A DNA stretch of 64,000 nt from Buddleja alternifolia (GCA_019426215.1 CM033402.1:23198104-23262103); one strand, 5' to 3'. Positions 1 to 12,163 are shown, numbered from the stretch's first letter. Notes: a model not told the origin generated them from the letters alone. Program-made: numbers and translations.

Positions 1-2391
1 AATTTTCAATTGTATTGTCCTGTAAATACTCAACAATCAAATGGTCAAATGTATCAATTCGATAACACGAGTCATGATCAAAAGGATGTTTAAGGACTTT
101 GTAAACATCAAAGGTAACTTTGTCATCGCCCACATTCAAGGTAAGCTTACCATTAGCAATGTCAATTACCGCCTTACCGTGGCTAGGAATGGTCTCCCTA
201 GGATTAATGGTACTTCCACATCCTCTTCCATGTCGAGTACTACGAAATCAACGGGAAAATAAAACTTGTCGACTTGGACAATAACGTCTTCGATTATCCC
301 CTTGGGCCTCTTGATCGATCGGTCGGCTAGTTGAAGGCTCATTGAGGTCGGCTTGGGATTTCCAAGGCCTAGCTTTTTAAACAGTGAGTATGGAAGAAGA
401 TTGATGCTGGCCCCCGAGTCACATAACACCTTCTTGAATGATAAGGATCCAATTGTGCATGGGATTGTGAGACTCCGGGATCTTGGAGCTTAGTTGGCAA
501 TTTATTGAGTAATACGGCGGAGCATTCTTCCGTGAGGCACACCGTCTCATTCTCTTCCCACTTCTGCTTGTTGGAGAGTATGTCCTTGAAGAACTTCACA
601 TAATTCGGCATTTGGAGGATGGCGTCAATAAACGGAATATTAATTCTCACTTCCCGAAGGATTGCCAAAATTCGAAGAAAGCTCGGATCCATCTCCTTTT
701 CTTCTTTTTTTGTGAGCATTTGGGAAGGGGGACGAACTTCGATAGGGGGAGAAAGCGTTGGATTAGACGGATGAAAACCTACCGAAGCAGTGGGCGGCGC
801 CTGGGCGCGTGTATCGGCGCTAGGCGCGGATCTCTGGCGCCTGGGCGTGCATATTGGCGCTCGGGCGCGGGATGCAGAGAGTGCATCTGGCAGTTTGTGG
901 TGGCGCCTGGGCGCGTGTATTGCGCCTAGGCGCGGATCTGCTGGCACAAAAACAGTGGGCGGCGCCTGGGCGCGTGTACGGCGCCTAGGCGCGGATCTTC
1001 TGGGCCTGGGCGCTATGGCTGGGCTCGGGCGCGGATGTACTGGCAGTGTCATTTCCAATTGTTTGCCACTTCTCAAGGCTATGGCATTGCATTGGGCCTT
1101 CGGGTTCTTTTCCGTGTCGCTTGGGAGAGTCCCCGGGGCTCTACCGTTAACCGCATTAGAAAGTTGCCCTACTTGTGTTCGCAAATCCTTCATCTCCATA
1201 CACATATCCTTTATCATATTCGAAGTTCGTTGAAAGATGTATCGGACTTTTTCATGTGAGCATCCAGTTTCTCATCGATTGTGGGAGGTCGCATTTGCAC
1301 TTGACCTTGACCTTGTCCATTGAAATTGCCTTGCCTCGGGGGTGGGTTATTGAAGGGTGGTCGTGGAGCTTGATAGATCCCGGTTGTGCGTTCTGTGCGG
1401 GGTTGGGTTTTGGAAAATTCTCGGGTATATGAAAGTTCACCCGAGGTTTATTTTGATTCCCCACATAATTAACATTGCCAACCTCCGGTTCCAAGAGTAC
1501 TACTTCCTCAACTACTTCCTCAATACAAGCAACCTTTTTAGAGGATGAGGCCTCTTCATCGTCGGGGTAAAGCTCGTCTTCTCGGGCCAACTGTTCGACT
1601 TTGTCCCATACACTTTGACAATCTAACCCAAGGAGATCTCCTCCCGCACCCGCGTTGAGTCTATGCCGAATACGTGACCTAACCCCATCATAGAAATGGA
1701 GTACTTGTTCATTCAACCCAAAATTATGATCGGGACATTTACGGAGCATGCCCTTATATCTAGCCCAAGCCTCGGCTAAAGATTCATTGCTCCTTTGCCT
1801 AAACCCTTTATATTACTCCGTAGCTCATTTATTTTGAGGGTGGAAAGAATTTATTTAAAAAGGCATCGACCAACTCACTCCATGTTGTAATAGATTGTGG
1901 AGGTAAGGATTTGTACCATGTTGTCGCCCTATCCTTCAATGAGAAATGGAAGACTCTTAGACGAATCGCATCAAGATCACGTGGGTGATATTGAATGGTC
2001 ACAAGAGCCTCATCTATGGTTTCCAAATGAGCGTGTGGTGATTCGTGTGGTTCTCCATAGAAAGGATCTCCTTGCACCATATTAAAAATGTGAGCCGGAA
2101 TGTGGTAGTTTGGTGTGAAGAAATTAGGCACGACTACGGGCCCCGGAATGGTATGGACCCTAGGTGGTAAGCTACCCCGAACCGACGGGAGTTGTGGAGG
2201 AGGTACCGCTTGCATGGCTTGTAGAACACCTTGTAACCACTCCCTAGTTTCCGGTGAGTTCATGTCCGGGAAATTTCCATTTGGTTTTGGTTGAGATTAT
2301 TGGCCATTTCTCTTGCTCGCCTACTAGTCCTAAGAACTCGTTCAATTTCGGGCTCCAACTCGTATAGAGGCTTGCTTGAGGAGCGGGTCAT
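1..2391 (-). pseudogene. gag-protease region of element A, frameshifted
   Basis: This is the N-terminal part of a gag-pol polyprotein (capsid, then retropepsin). The start is the ATG at 2391 ([11 protein letters not shown]), conserved in all four Athila-like copies here; open frame upstream lacks an ATG. The capsid core lies near 1830-2060 (residues such as [15 protein letters not shown]), the Cys-poor linker with GC-rich repeats near 780-1040, and the protease motif [10 protein letters not shown] near 390-430. Relative to element C the frame is broken several times by one-base losses, for example near 173, 473, 1410 and 1810. The window ends just after the protease, so reverse transcriptase is not visible. 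The losses may be mutations or assembly errors near the gap. Confidence 0.85.
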
Positions 2392-2512
2392 GCACCTCAA
2401 GAACCTAACAATTAAATACAAGAACAAAATTAGACTAATCACGAAAATAAAAGAAAATCAAGAAATGAACGAAAACTAAGAATTATTAAAAATGTAAACT
2501 AAAATAAACAAG

Positions 2513-2530
2513 TCCCCGGCAACGGCGCCA
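2513..2530 (-). other. Primer binding site of element A (tRNA-Asp)
   Basis: Read on the minus strand the site is TGGCGCCGTTGCCGGGGA, complementary to the 3' end of plant tRNA-Asp including CCA, and it lies six bases inside the LTR end. Athila-type elements are known to use tRNA-Asp. The same 18 bases recur at the equivalent place in D and C, and in damaged form in B. Confidence 0.9.
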
Positions 2531-2536
2531 AAAACT

Positions 2537-3888
2537 TGACACGCTAAAACTTAACGTGCTTGATAGCAAGTGCACTAGAGTGGTAGTAATAAGTGGACTA
2601 AAAGTCCGGGTTGTCGAACCACGGAGACTTGAATTCTAGTTTATGATTTAATGAAAGAAAAGACAATTAAAGTAAAGCAAGAGGAAAACAATTAAGTAAA
2701 CGAAAGATCAAAGGAGGGAACAAGCTATGAATTAAATCTCACGTATGATAAAATGACTAAGGCACATGCTACAACCAAATCTACTCGTCAATATATATGA
2801 ACTACTCTTCGAATTATTAGACTCCTATTGCTTTGGTGGAAACTCCTAAATTAACTATTACCCGATGTCTCGGCACATAATAATCCTATGATTAATTGAC
2901 GGTTCTCTAAATATGTCTATCCGAGAATCTAATCAAAAATCACGCATTAACGTTCTAGAGCTTCCCCGAACGAATCCGGCTAACAACACCCGGGAATCTT
3001 TACCTATTTCTAGGGCAATCCCTCATTTGTTTCGGATGATGTGTTAATCTCTTGCACCCTAATCTATTTTCTCTCGAACAACTAGATTAGGCAAGATAGC
3101 AAGCATATGGTGATCAAACACATGATTGGAATAAAAGCATAGAATTAACACACAAAGCAATAGGAGAATTAATACAAAGAGCAACTTCACATATATTGAT
3201 TCATAAATTTGGCCTTCACATGGCCTTAGTTCTACAATATTAGCCTCTCATCAAGCCTTAAGAAAATCTAATACAAACATATACATACTCATGGAAAAAA
3301 CATGTAAATGCAAATAATTAAAACTCCCTCAATTGATTGATGATGGATCTTTGCTCTTGATCTTCAATCCTTAGCTCCTCTCTCTTTGTTCCTCCAAAAG
3401 TGATGAAGAAATATGGTGATGAATGATGATGAGTGAAAAGTGATGGATCCAAATGCCTCTCTCTCCCTTTCTCTCCAAGATGATCGGTCAATTGCCCTTA
3501 GGATTCCTTAAGAAGACCACCACAAATCAGCCCCTCATGTGTATGTCCCCCCTAGTGTCCCCTCCACTACTCTTAAAGTGAGTAGTATAAAATTCCAAAG
3601 TAGATCTAGTAAGAAACATACTTATGACATCCCCCCCATACATGTGATGACCTCTGGCTTTAAATGTTCCATTCCCCCATCAAATGATGATCTTTTGGCT
3701 GAAAGGAATCAAATCTCGGAGTGGGCGCGCCTAGGCGCGGGTTTTACGGCGCTCGGGCGCCCAAATCAGAATGTTGGGAGTATTTGCCTCTGTCTGGCGC
3801 AGCAATTGTATTTCCTTCATAACCTCTCCACAAACTCCGATTTGGATGATTCAAGTCCTCATTTGAAGCTAAAACATAGTTCTACAAC
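2537..3888 (-). repeat. 5' LTR of element A, truncated by gap
   Basis: It begins (plus strand) with TGACACGC, the shared inner LTR end of the family, and follows the element C LTR until the run of N. About 300 bases of the outer LTR end are missing compared with C. It carries one copy of the GC-rich palindromic module at 3721-3770. No target duplication can be tested. Confidence 0.88.
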
Positions 3889-3988
3889 NNNNNNNNNNNN
3901 NNNNNNNNNNNNNNNNNNNNNNNNNNNNNNNNNNNNNNNNNNNNNNNNNNNNNNNNNNNNNNNNNNNNNNNNNNNNNNNNNNNNNNNN
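3889..3988. other. Assembly gap, 100 N
   Basis: Exactly 100 N, the usual placeholder for a gap of unknown size. It separates the broken LTR of element A from a copia pol fragment, so sequence is missing here, at least the outer end of that LTR. Confidence 0.99.
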
Positions 3989-4156
3989 AAAATCTGAGTC
4001 ATGTGTCCTTCCCTCTTAGGTCACCACCCTCCTAGATTAAATTATATCCTCTGTCTTTTAAGATATTTAAGGATATTTTTCACAGCTATCCAATTTCCTT
4101 GCTTTGGTTTTGCCTGAAATTGACTGACAAAGCTAACTGCATAAGCTATTCAGGTC
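3989..4156 (-). pseudogene. Copia H1, C-terminal pol fragment (RT/RNase H junction)
   Basis: On the minus strand the sequence encodes a typical Ty1/copia stretch after the RT core, including AYAVS and NWIAVKNILKYLKR, with one frame slip. It continues directly the fragment that ends at 12159, so the two are halves of one pol gene split by element D. It breaks off at the assembly gap. The element is old: stops and slips occur in both halves. Confidence 0.8.
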
Positions 4157-4157
4157 T
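4153..4157. repeat. Left target-site duplication of element D (GGTCT)
   Basis: GGTCT here matches GGTCT at 12159-12163 immediately outside the right LTR. The last T coincides with the first base of the LTR, so one base has been lost at this edge. The left LTR shows many other one-base losses, which fits. Confidence 0.7.
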
Positions 4158-5969
4158 GACGCTAAAGCTAACGTGCTATGATAGCAAGTGCACTAGTCGT
4201 GTGTAGTAATAAGTGGGACGAAAAGTCCGGTTGTCGAACCACGGAGACTTGAATTCTAGTTTAAGATTTGTACAAAAAACAACTACAATAAAAGTACTTA
4301 AATGTAAAACGTGTACATAAGAACAAAGTTTGCAAATGATTGAAACAAAGTATAAAGGGACTAAAACACATGCTAGGTCCAATTGATCAAATATACTTAT
4401 AAAGGCTCTTGTTGTAAATTACTCTTATATTGTTATGGTGAAAACTCCTAAGGTAGAGATAACCGATGTCTCGCGTATAAACTCCTATACTTAGATCGTG
4501 ATTTCCCAATATCCCTATCCGGAATCTAACCACTAAACATGCATTAATGTACTAGAGTTCACTCGATTTGAATCGAACGACTTCACCCGGGAATCTTTAC
4601 CTATGTCTAGGGCAATTCCGCATTAGTTGCGGGTCATGATGTGAATTTCTTGCACCCTAAGTCAAGTTTCTCCCGAATATAACCTAGGCATAAGATTCTA
4701 ACATATAGTGATCAAGTATATGCGAGACAAAAACACAATTCACATCACAAACAATATAAGAACAACCTCAACAATCATCTATTGTACATATATCACATTT
4801 GGCCTTACATGGCCCTAGTCTACGAATTTAGTTCATAATTGAAAGCATAAAAGAACATACGAGAATATTCATAGACATAAATGAAATGAAACTCTTAAAA
4901 ACTTAAAACTCCCTAAAGTGATATGATGATCTTGAAGTTGAGCCTTCAATCCCCAAGCTCTTTTCCTTCCTCTAGTTTTCCCTCCAAGAGTGATGAAGAA
5001 TGTGATGATGGTGGAGAACATCAGTTAGGGCTACCCCCCTCTCCTCCGAATCTGAAATTGATAGTGAATGATGAAGAGTATGGTTCCCCCTCTTTTATAG
5101 CCAAAATTCCACTAAAGTATGCATTAAGAATTCCCATTAAAGTTCCCCAATGAGAATTCCACTTAAGGTGATGCTTAAAGTTAGCTTTTAAGATTCCAAC
5201 CAGCTAAATGCTGAACTTTCGGCCCTTAAGACTCCACCAAGCATAACCATGTGAAACTTCAACAAAACACATGCATCCTGCCATTTTCTTGCTTTCCAGC
5301 GCAGTCTTAGAGTATTTTCCTCATAAACTCTCCAAAGATCTCCAAATTGGATGATTCAAGTCCCATGTGCCAGATAAAACATAATATCAATACATCTAGA
5401 AGGACATTTTGTCCAATTCGATCGCTAAGTATACCTAAATTACGTTTCAACATGGAGGTTGTTTCTGATTTGGCGCCCATAAAGTAAATCTACCAAGAAA
5501 CACACTTATGACAACCCCTCAACACATGTGCTGAATTATGGCCAAAAGTGATTCTTACCCATCATATAATGCTGGAATTTAGGCTGAAAAGGAGTAACAT
5601 TTGGACTATCCACGCCTAGGCATGACTAGGAGGGCGCTGGGGCGTATCTTGGCACATGTACTTCTCTATTCGGCGCAACAATTGTATTTCCTTCATAACT
5701 CTCTCCACAGACCTCTGATTTAGATGATTCAAGTTGCCAAGTGAAGCTAACAAAGAGTTAAACAACTTTGTGGAAGGAGACATCCTCAAATTCGAACTCG
5801 AAATATGCATAAATTCTGTATTTGCGTGCGTTATTCCTCTATTGTAGTGATTTTCCACCTTTACTCGATAAGCACACAAATTAAACGCAAATGTGGTATA
5901 AATCATGCATAAACCAATATAAATTCAATAAATATGAGGCTCTAAAACATGTAAATTCACACCCTATCA
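4157..5969 (-). repeat. 3' LTR of element D
   Basis: Homologous over its whole length to 10307-12158. In element orientation it begins with TGATAGGG and ends with CGTCA. It is shorter than its partner because of many single-base deletions, concentrated in this copy, which lies next to the assembly gap. A degenerate GC-rich module lies at 5611-5650. Confidence 0.92.
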
Positions 5970-7579
5970 ACACCCCCAAACTTACCCATTGATCGTCCTC
6001 GAGCAATGAGAGCTATAAGACAAGATCAACATCATTCAAAGGGAGAAAACAAAACAACTAACTAACTCACTTTCGTGGAGTAAACGATTGCACTTAGCGG
6101 GTGCAACAAGCCTTTAAACCCTTGAGTTACCTCAAAGGACGAGTTATAGTCTCGTGAGGGTTTGCATACGATATACCCACAAAATCTAACAAATTTTCAA
6201 TCCCAACCAAATCAACACATCTCAATATTATCAACAAGAATGAATGGCATAAAATCAACCTTTTAAAGCTCACAAATATATATATACATATCAACTACTT
6301 TTGCTCATGTGACACTAATACTTGAAACGACTCCCTAGGGTGTAGTGAAAAATAAATCTAGGGTATTATAGTCGAGAGGCATCCTTACCAAATTTTGGAC
6401 ATTAATCCCATATCTATCAACTTTCGATCAAACGCAAAGCATAAGAATTATAGAAAATCTCATAGCCATTTAAATTTAATTATCTCAAACATTCAACTTT
6501 CAATTCATATGAAATTTCCATTTAAACTTCATTAAGGCTAGATCATGTGCAATGTTTTATTCCATTAGGCTTTCTATGACACCCATGTAGCAAGCTTTAG
6601 ACCAATGACTCCCAAACTAGATAGTTTTGGGGCATTAAGTGTAGAGACACTCCTAAGGATTTAATCACTCGAGTGTCAAAGGCCACGAAATAAAACTAGA
6701 TCTTTTAAACAATTCACTTCTTTTGGCTTGAGCAAAGCTCAAATTAGCATAATCGTACAGTATATAGGCATGAAATGTTTCACCTCCGGTACGTATTAGC
6801 CTGACCACTTTTGGTCATACCAAAATTCAACCTTTTCAATTCATTGTTTTAGCATATAAAATTACTACTCAACTTATAACCTTATGAGAAATCTAAGTTA
6901 ATATTTCCAGGAAAAATTCCTTAAGTGTCTCAAGATGGTTATCCTCTCAACTCCTCTACCTTCGATTTAAGTGCATTGTGAATCATCTAAAGAATCAATT
7001 CTAGTCTAAGGTCTCCATGAGCAATTTCAATGATATATATATGTTCCGTTAAATTCAAATTAATTCAAGAAATTATGCCATTTTTCCAAGTTAATCAATT
7101 TCAATGCATCAATTGGAAAGAAAATATATATAATTTTTTTTTATATACATATGCTTGATTTTTCTCAAAAAGTTAGCACAAAACACATGCAATAGCAACG
7201 ATTCCCCCAAACTTGAGCTAAAAACAAGATCACATGACAAATAAAATCAATAAGCACTACTCATACCACCCCCAAACTTAAACTCAACATTACCCTCGAT
7301 GTTGACTCAATCATACATACTCAAAAGGGGGTAAACGAGAGTACTTACAACAAGGGTGCTAAAAAGCAAACCTTACTCACGTGGAATCCATTTCCAAGCT
7401 CAAATTCGTAACAAAAGATCTTCCAAAGCAAAAATCGGCTACTACATGTCATGTACTCACAATACAAACTATCAAGATTCAAAGAGAAGTATGCCAAAAG
7501 TGCATGCTTGAACATAACAAAAAGAAACAAACTAAACAAGACAAAAATGAAAGCAAAAAGAAAAGAAAACTTACAAACT
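5970..7579 (-). other. 3' noncoding region of element D with polypurine tracts
   Basis: About 1.6 kb without a credible gene between the end of the coding region and the 3' LTR. In element sense it holds the polypurine tract AAGTTTGGGGGTG directly at the LTR (5970-5987), a further similar tract at 7267-7282, and beside each tract an inverted repeat (5988-6008 and 7286-7303). Blocks in it are clearly homologous to 32238-33870 of B and 45008-46644 of C, for example near 6071-6170 and 6640-6690. Conservation without coding potential suggests an RNA or packaging role (inference). Confidence 0.75.
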
Positions 7580-7640
7580 TGGGTTGCCTCCCAAGAAGCG
7601 CTTGTTTATAGTCATTAGCTTGACTTTTGTGCTTTAAGGT

Positions 7641-8540
7641 TCAAATAGGTGGCCCATTTAGAACAACAATATCCTTGCCATTCCTCCTTTTCTTCTTATG
7701 TCCCACTTGCCTCCACTCATATTGCGGTGTTTTGCGATAAGCCCTTTGTGTCGGATTTGTCTTATCGATTTCACGAACACGTAGATGTGGTGGAATGTAC
7801 TTCATGCAAAAATCATCTTTTCTCACCTTGCCTTGTTGCTCATTGGGGACCTCATCCTCTACCGGAAGAGTGTCCTTAGTCTTACCAAGTGTGCATTGCT
7901 CATCAAACAAAAGGTGAATAACATCGACATATAAACAAGTAAGATCAGCCATAGGCGGTTGCATGTCATGACAAACATCGAATATCACCTTTTTATCACC
8001 CACCTTCAATGTAAACCTCCCCTTTCCCATGTCGAGCTTGGCGTTGCTAGTGGCTAGGAAGGGTCTTCCTAGAATCAAGGGGACATCAATGTCACTATCC
8101 ATTTCTAGAACCACGAAGTCGATTGGATAGAAGAACTTGTCAACTTGTACAATGACATCCTCGATAATGCCCTTTGGTTTCTTGATAGAGCGATCCGCCA
8201 ATTGCACGGACATGGATGTTGGCGTAAGATCTCTAAGGCCTAGCTTCTTAAAAATAGAGTAGGGAAGAAGGTTGATACTTGCTCCGGAATCACAAAGAAC
8301 TTTGTCGAACTTGAGATGGCCAATAGTGCACGGTATTGCGAGACTCCCAGGATCTTTGAGTTTAGTTGGCAATTTATTGAGCAAGACGGCAGAACATTCC
8401 TCAGTGAGACACACCGTCTCCTTTTCCTCCCACTTCTGTTTGTTAGATAGTATGTCTTTGAAGTACTTCACATAATTCGGCATTTGGAGAATGGCGTCAA
8501 TAAACGGAATATTAATCCTCACCTCCTGAAGGATTGCCAA
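7641..8540 (-). pseudogene. Protease part of the D gag-protease gene
   Basis: Encodes the end of gag ([19 protein letters not shown]) followed by an aspartic protease with [12 protein letters not shown] near 8250-8290 and ILGRPFLAT near 8050. After the protease the product runs about 100 further residues and stops at 7641, where autonomous copies continue into reverse transcriptase. The track through gag into this part is interrupted by a TGA at 8544-8546, where element C has an arginine codon CGA. The protease itself looks intact over its motifs. No RT, RNase H or integrase residues follow. Confidence 0.85.
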
Positions 8541-8546
8541 AATTCA

Positions 8547-10144
8547 AAGAAAGCTCGGATCCATCTCCTTTTGCTTCTTTTTGTGAGCGTTTGGGAAGGG
8601 GAGACGAACTTCGATAGGGGGAGAATGCGTTGGATTGGAAGGATGAAAACTGACTGAAACAGGAGGCGGCGCCTGGGCGCGTATATTGGCGCCTGGGCAT
8701 GCATCTCTGGGCGCTCGGGCACGGGAAGCAGAACGGATTCATCTTGCAAGGTTGTGGGCGGCGCCTGGGCGCTGTCAGAAGGGCCCTCGGGCGCGGAAAT
8801 GCGAACAACATCATTGACTACATGTTTGCCACTTCTTAAGGTGATGGCGTGGCATTGCTCCTTCGGGTTTTTTTCTGTGTCACTTGGTAAAGTTCCCGGG
8901 GCTCTCTCGCTGATCGCCTTTGCCATTTGACCCATTTGTGTCTTTAAATCCTTCATGTCCATCATTATATCCTTCATCATAGTACGGAGTTCGTTGATTG
9001 CTGAATCCGATTTCTTTATTTGTTCATCGAGACGCTCTTCGGTTGTAAGAGGTCTTATTTGCCTTTGTATATGAGGATTACCTTGTCTTTGAACTTGGTT
9101 ATTGTTGAATGGGGGCCTTGGTGCTTCATAGACTCCAGGATGGGCATTTTGTGCCGGATTGGGCCTCCTTGGAAAATTTTCGGGCACATGGAAGTTCAAT
9201 TGAGGTCGATTGGCATTTCCAACATAGTTTACATTGCCAATCATTGTTTCCAAAGCAACTTCTTCGCCCAACTCCTGAACACAAGCAATCTTTTTAGTGG
9301 GTGTGATTTCTTCATCATCGGGATAGAGTTCATCTTCCCGGGCTAATTGCTCAATCTTGTCCCACACACTTTGGCAATCGAGCCCAAGGAGATCACCACC
9401 GGCGCCGGCATTGAGCCTATTTCGGATGCGCGAACGGACTCCATCATGGAATCGTAATACTTGCTCGCTCAATCTTAGGTTATGATCCGGACATTTTCGG
9501 AGCATGTTTTTATATCTAGCCCATGTCTCGGCTAAGGACTCATGATTCCCCTGCTTAAACTCCTTAATGTTGCTCCTTAGCTCGTTGATTTTTTAGGGTG
9601 GAAAGAATTTACTCAAAAAGGCTTCGACCAATTGTCCCCATGTTGTGATGGATTGGGGTGGTAGATATTTGTACCACATGGTCGCCCTTTCCTTTAATGA
9701 GAAGTGGAAGACTCTTAGACGAATTGCATCGAGATCCCGTGGATGAAATTGGGTAGTCATGAGAGTATCATCTAAAGTCTCCAAATGCTCATGAGGTGAT
9801 TCATGGGGCTCTCCATAGAAGGGTTCGCTTTGCACCATGCTAAAGATGTGTGACGGAATGTGATAATTTGGTGCAAAGAAATTTGGAAAGACTACAGGCC
9901 TCGGTATGGTGTGGACTCTTGGAGGTAGACTTTCGCGGACCGATGGAAGTCTTTGAGGAGGTTCCGGTTGCATAGCTTGGAAAAGATTTTGCAGCCATTC
10001 CCTGTTTTCCGGAAGATTTATGTCGGGAAAATTCCCATTTGGATTTAGATTGTCGGCCATTTCTCGAGCTTGTCTACTAGATCGAAGAACACGCTCTATC
10101 TCCGGTTCAAAATTGTATAGGGGCTCGTTCGAAGAGCGGGTCAT
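8547..10144 (-). pseudogene. gag of element D, nonsense and frameshift
   Basis: Capsid-type gag starting at ATG 10144 (MTRSSNEPLYNFEPE). The retrotransposon gag core lies at about 9600-9850 (FSLKERATMWYKYLPPQ) and continues to LRKCPDHN near 9480. A TAA at about 9591-9593 replaces the serine codon TCA of element C. Farther on the frame slips inside the GC-rich repeats near 8650-8800, so the last part of gag lies in the same frame as the protease ORF and not in the frame of the upstream gag. Apart from these lesions the protein is well preserved, which suggests gag was under selection until recently. Confidence 0.85.
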
Positions 10145-10282
10145 GCACCGCAAATTACACCTAACAAATAAACACAAGAAAAAAAATTAGAATAATAAAA
10201 TAAAAGAAAGGTTAGAAATAAACGAAAAACTAAGAATTATGAAAATTTAAACAAAAAAAAATCAAAAACTAAAATGAAAAAG

Positions 10283-10300
10283 TCCCCGGCAACGGCGCCA
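10283..10300 (-). other. Primer binding site of element D (tRNA-Asp)
   Basis: Minus-strand TGGCGCCGTTGCCGGGGA, identical to the PBS of A and C, six bases from the LTR end. Keeping this site in an element that has lost its polymerase means it could still be copied by a relative's enzyme. Confidence 0.9.
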
Positions 10301-10306
10301 AAAACT

Positions 10307-12158
10307 TGACACGCTAAAAGCTAACGTGCTATGATAGGAAGTGCACTAGTCGTGTGTAGTAATAAGTGTGGACGAAAAGTCCGAGTTGTCGAACCACGGA
10401 GACTTGAATTCTAGTTTATGATTTTATACAAAAAAACAACCACAATAAAAGTAACTTAAATGTAAAAACGTGTACAATAAGAACAAGGTTATGCAAATGA
10501 TTTTACACAAAGTATAAAGGGAGACTAAGGCACATGCTACCAAATTGATCAAATATACTTATAAAGGCTCTTGTTGTAGAATTACTCTTATATTGTTATG
10601 GTGAAAACTCCTAAGGTAGAGAATAACCGATGTCTCGCGTATAAACTCCTATACTTAGATTGTGATTTCCCAAATATCCCTATCCGGAAATCTAACCACT
10701 AAACATGCATTAATGTACTAGAGTTTACTCGATTTGAATCGAACGACTTCACCCGAGAATCTTTACCTATGTCTAGGGCAATTCCTCATTAGTTGCGGGT
10801 CATGATGTGAATTTCTTACACCCTAAGTCAATCTTCTCCCGAAATATTAACCTAGCCATAAGATTCTAACATATAGTGATGAAGTATATGGAAGATAGAC
10901 AAAAACACAATTCACATCACATAACAATATAAAAACAACCTCAACAATCATCTATTGTAAGCATATATCACAATTTGGCCTTATATGGCCCTAGTCTTAC
11001 GAATTTAGTTCATAATTGAAAGCATAAAAGACATAAGAGGAATATTCATAGACATAAATGAAATGAAAAGCTCTTAAAAACTCCCTAAATGGTGAATGAT
11101 GATGGATCTTGAAGTTGAGCCTTCAATCCCCAAGCTCTTTTCCTTCCTCTAGTTTTCCCCTCCAAGAGTTATGAAGAATGGTGATGAATGGTGGAGAAAT
11201 TAGATTAGGTGCTGCCCCCCTCTCCTCCAAGAATCTGAAATTGATAGTGAATGATGAAGAGTATGGGTTCCTCCTCCTTTTACAGCCAAAATTCCACTAA
11301 AGTATGCATTAAGAATTCCCATTAAAGTTCCCCAATGAGAATTCCACCTAAGGTGATGCTTAAAGTTTAGCTTTTAAGATTCCAACCAGCTAAAAAATGC
11401 TGAACTTTCGGCCCTTAAGAATTCCACCAAGCATAAGCATGTGAAAACTTCAACAAAACACATGCATGCTGCCATTTTCTTGCTTTCCAGCGCAGTCTTA
11501 GTATTTTCCTCATAACCTTCTCCACAGATCTCCAAATTGGATGATTCAAGTCCCCATGTGCAGATAAAACATAGATCTACAACTTTCGGAAGGACATTGT
11601 GTCCAATTCGGTCTCTAAGTATACCTAAATTACGTTTCAAGATGGAGGTTGTTTCTGATTTGCCGTCCATAAAGTAAATCTACCAAGAAACACACTTATG
11701 ACAACCCCTCAATACATGTGCTGAATTATGGCCAAAAGTGATTCTTACCCATCATATAATGCTGGAATTTAGGCTGAAAAGGAGTAACATTTGGACTATC
11801 CACGCCTAGGCATGACTAGGAGGGCGCTGGGGCGTATCCTGGCACATGTACTTCTCTATTCGGCGCAACAATTGTATTTCCTTCATAACTCTCTCCAAAG
11901 ACCTCCGATTTGGATGATTCAAGTTTCCAAGTGACGCCAACACAGAGATAAACAACTTTGTTGAAGGAGACGTCCTCAAATTCGAACTCGAAATATGCAT
12001 AAATTCTGTATTTGCGTGCATTATTCCTCTATTGTTGTGATTTTCCACCTTTACTCGATAAGCACACAAATTAAACGCAAATGTGGTATAAATCATGCAT
12101 AAACCAATATAAATCCAATAAATATGAGGCTCTAAAACCTGTAAATTCACACCTATCA
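10307..12158 (-). repeat. 5' LTR of element D
   Basis: Full LTR of about 1.85 kb with TG...CA ends in element orientation. It matches 4157-5969 apart from scattered substitutions and the one-base losses in that copy. It is followed at 12159 by GGTCT. Its U5-like end (10307-10430) is almost the same as in A, B and C, while the distal part is more diverged. Confidence 0.93.
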
Positions 12159-12163
12159 GGTCT
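12159..12163. repeat. Right target-site duplication of element D (GGTCT)
   Basis: Five bases next to the LTR end, matching the left side. Removing D and one copy of the repeat restores continuity of the H1 copia pol homology. Confidence 0.7.

Larger units (their letters stand above)
1..3888 (-). mobile_element. Element A: Athila-like Ty3/gypsy retrotransposon, 5' part only
   Basis: Minus-strand element entering from the left window edge and cut by an assembly gap on the right. In element order it shows a 5' LTR (2537-3888, incomplete), a tRNA-Asp primer binding site, and gag through protease. It is nearly identical to 52049-55970 of element C, but it differs by scattered single-base deletions and by true substitutions, for example near 2112 and 2339, so I treat it as a separate recent copy of the same subfamily. 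An assembly duplicate of C cannot be fully excluded. The Athila assignment rests on the PBS, on the protease motif and on the pol and ORF2 proteins of the sister copies B and C. Confidence 0.9.
4157..12158 (-). mobile_element. Element D: non-autonomous Athila-like element carrying only gag-protease
   Basis: A complete insertion of about 8 kb with two LTRs of about 1.8 kb, a tRNA-Asp PBS, a polypurine tract and a target duplication. The internal region is only about 4.3 kb. It encodes gag and protease and then goes straight to the conserved post-pol noncoding block (7580-7602 matches 36198-36220 of B). Reverse transcriptase, RNase H, integrase and ORF2 are absent. It is nested in copia H1. LTR ends, PBS and 3' modules match elements A, B and C closely enough for trans-mobilisation to be plausible. 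That is inference. Confidence 0.88.

Noticed and set aside
2513..2530. tRNA-Asp gene fragment
   Set aside because: It is the 18-base complement of the tRNA 3' end at the correct distance from an LTR, with no cloverleaf.
1..3888. Element A as a mere assembly duplicate of the right end of C
   Set aside because: Besides lost bases there are true substitutions in gag and LTR, for example near 2112 and 2339; kept as a separate copy, with the reservation noted.
3539..3997. ORF crossing the first N gap (and 43208-43447 at the second)
   Set aside because: The frame exists only because N positions cannot give a stop; the underlying sequence is LTR.
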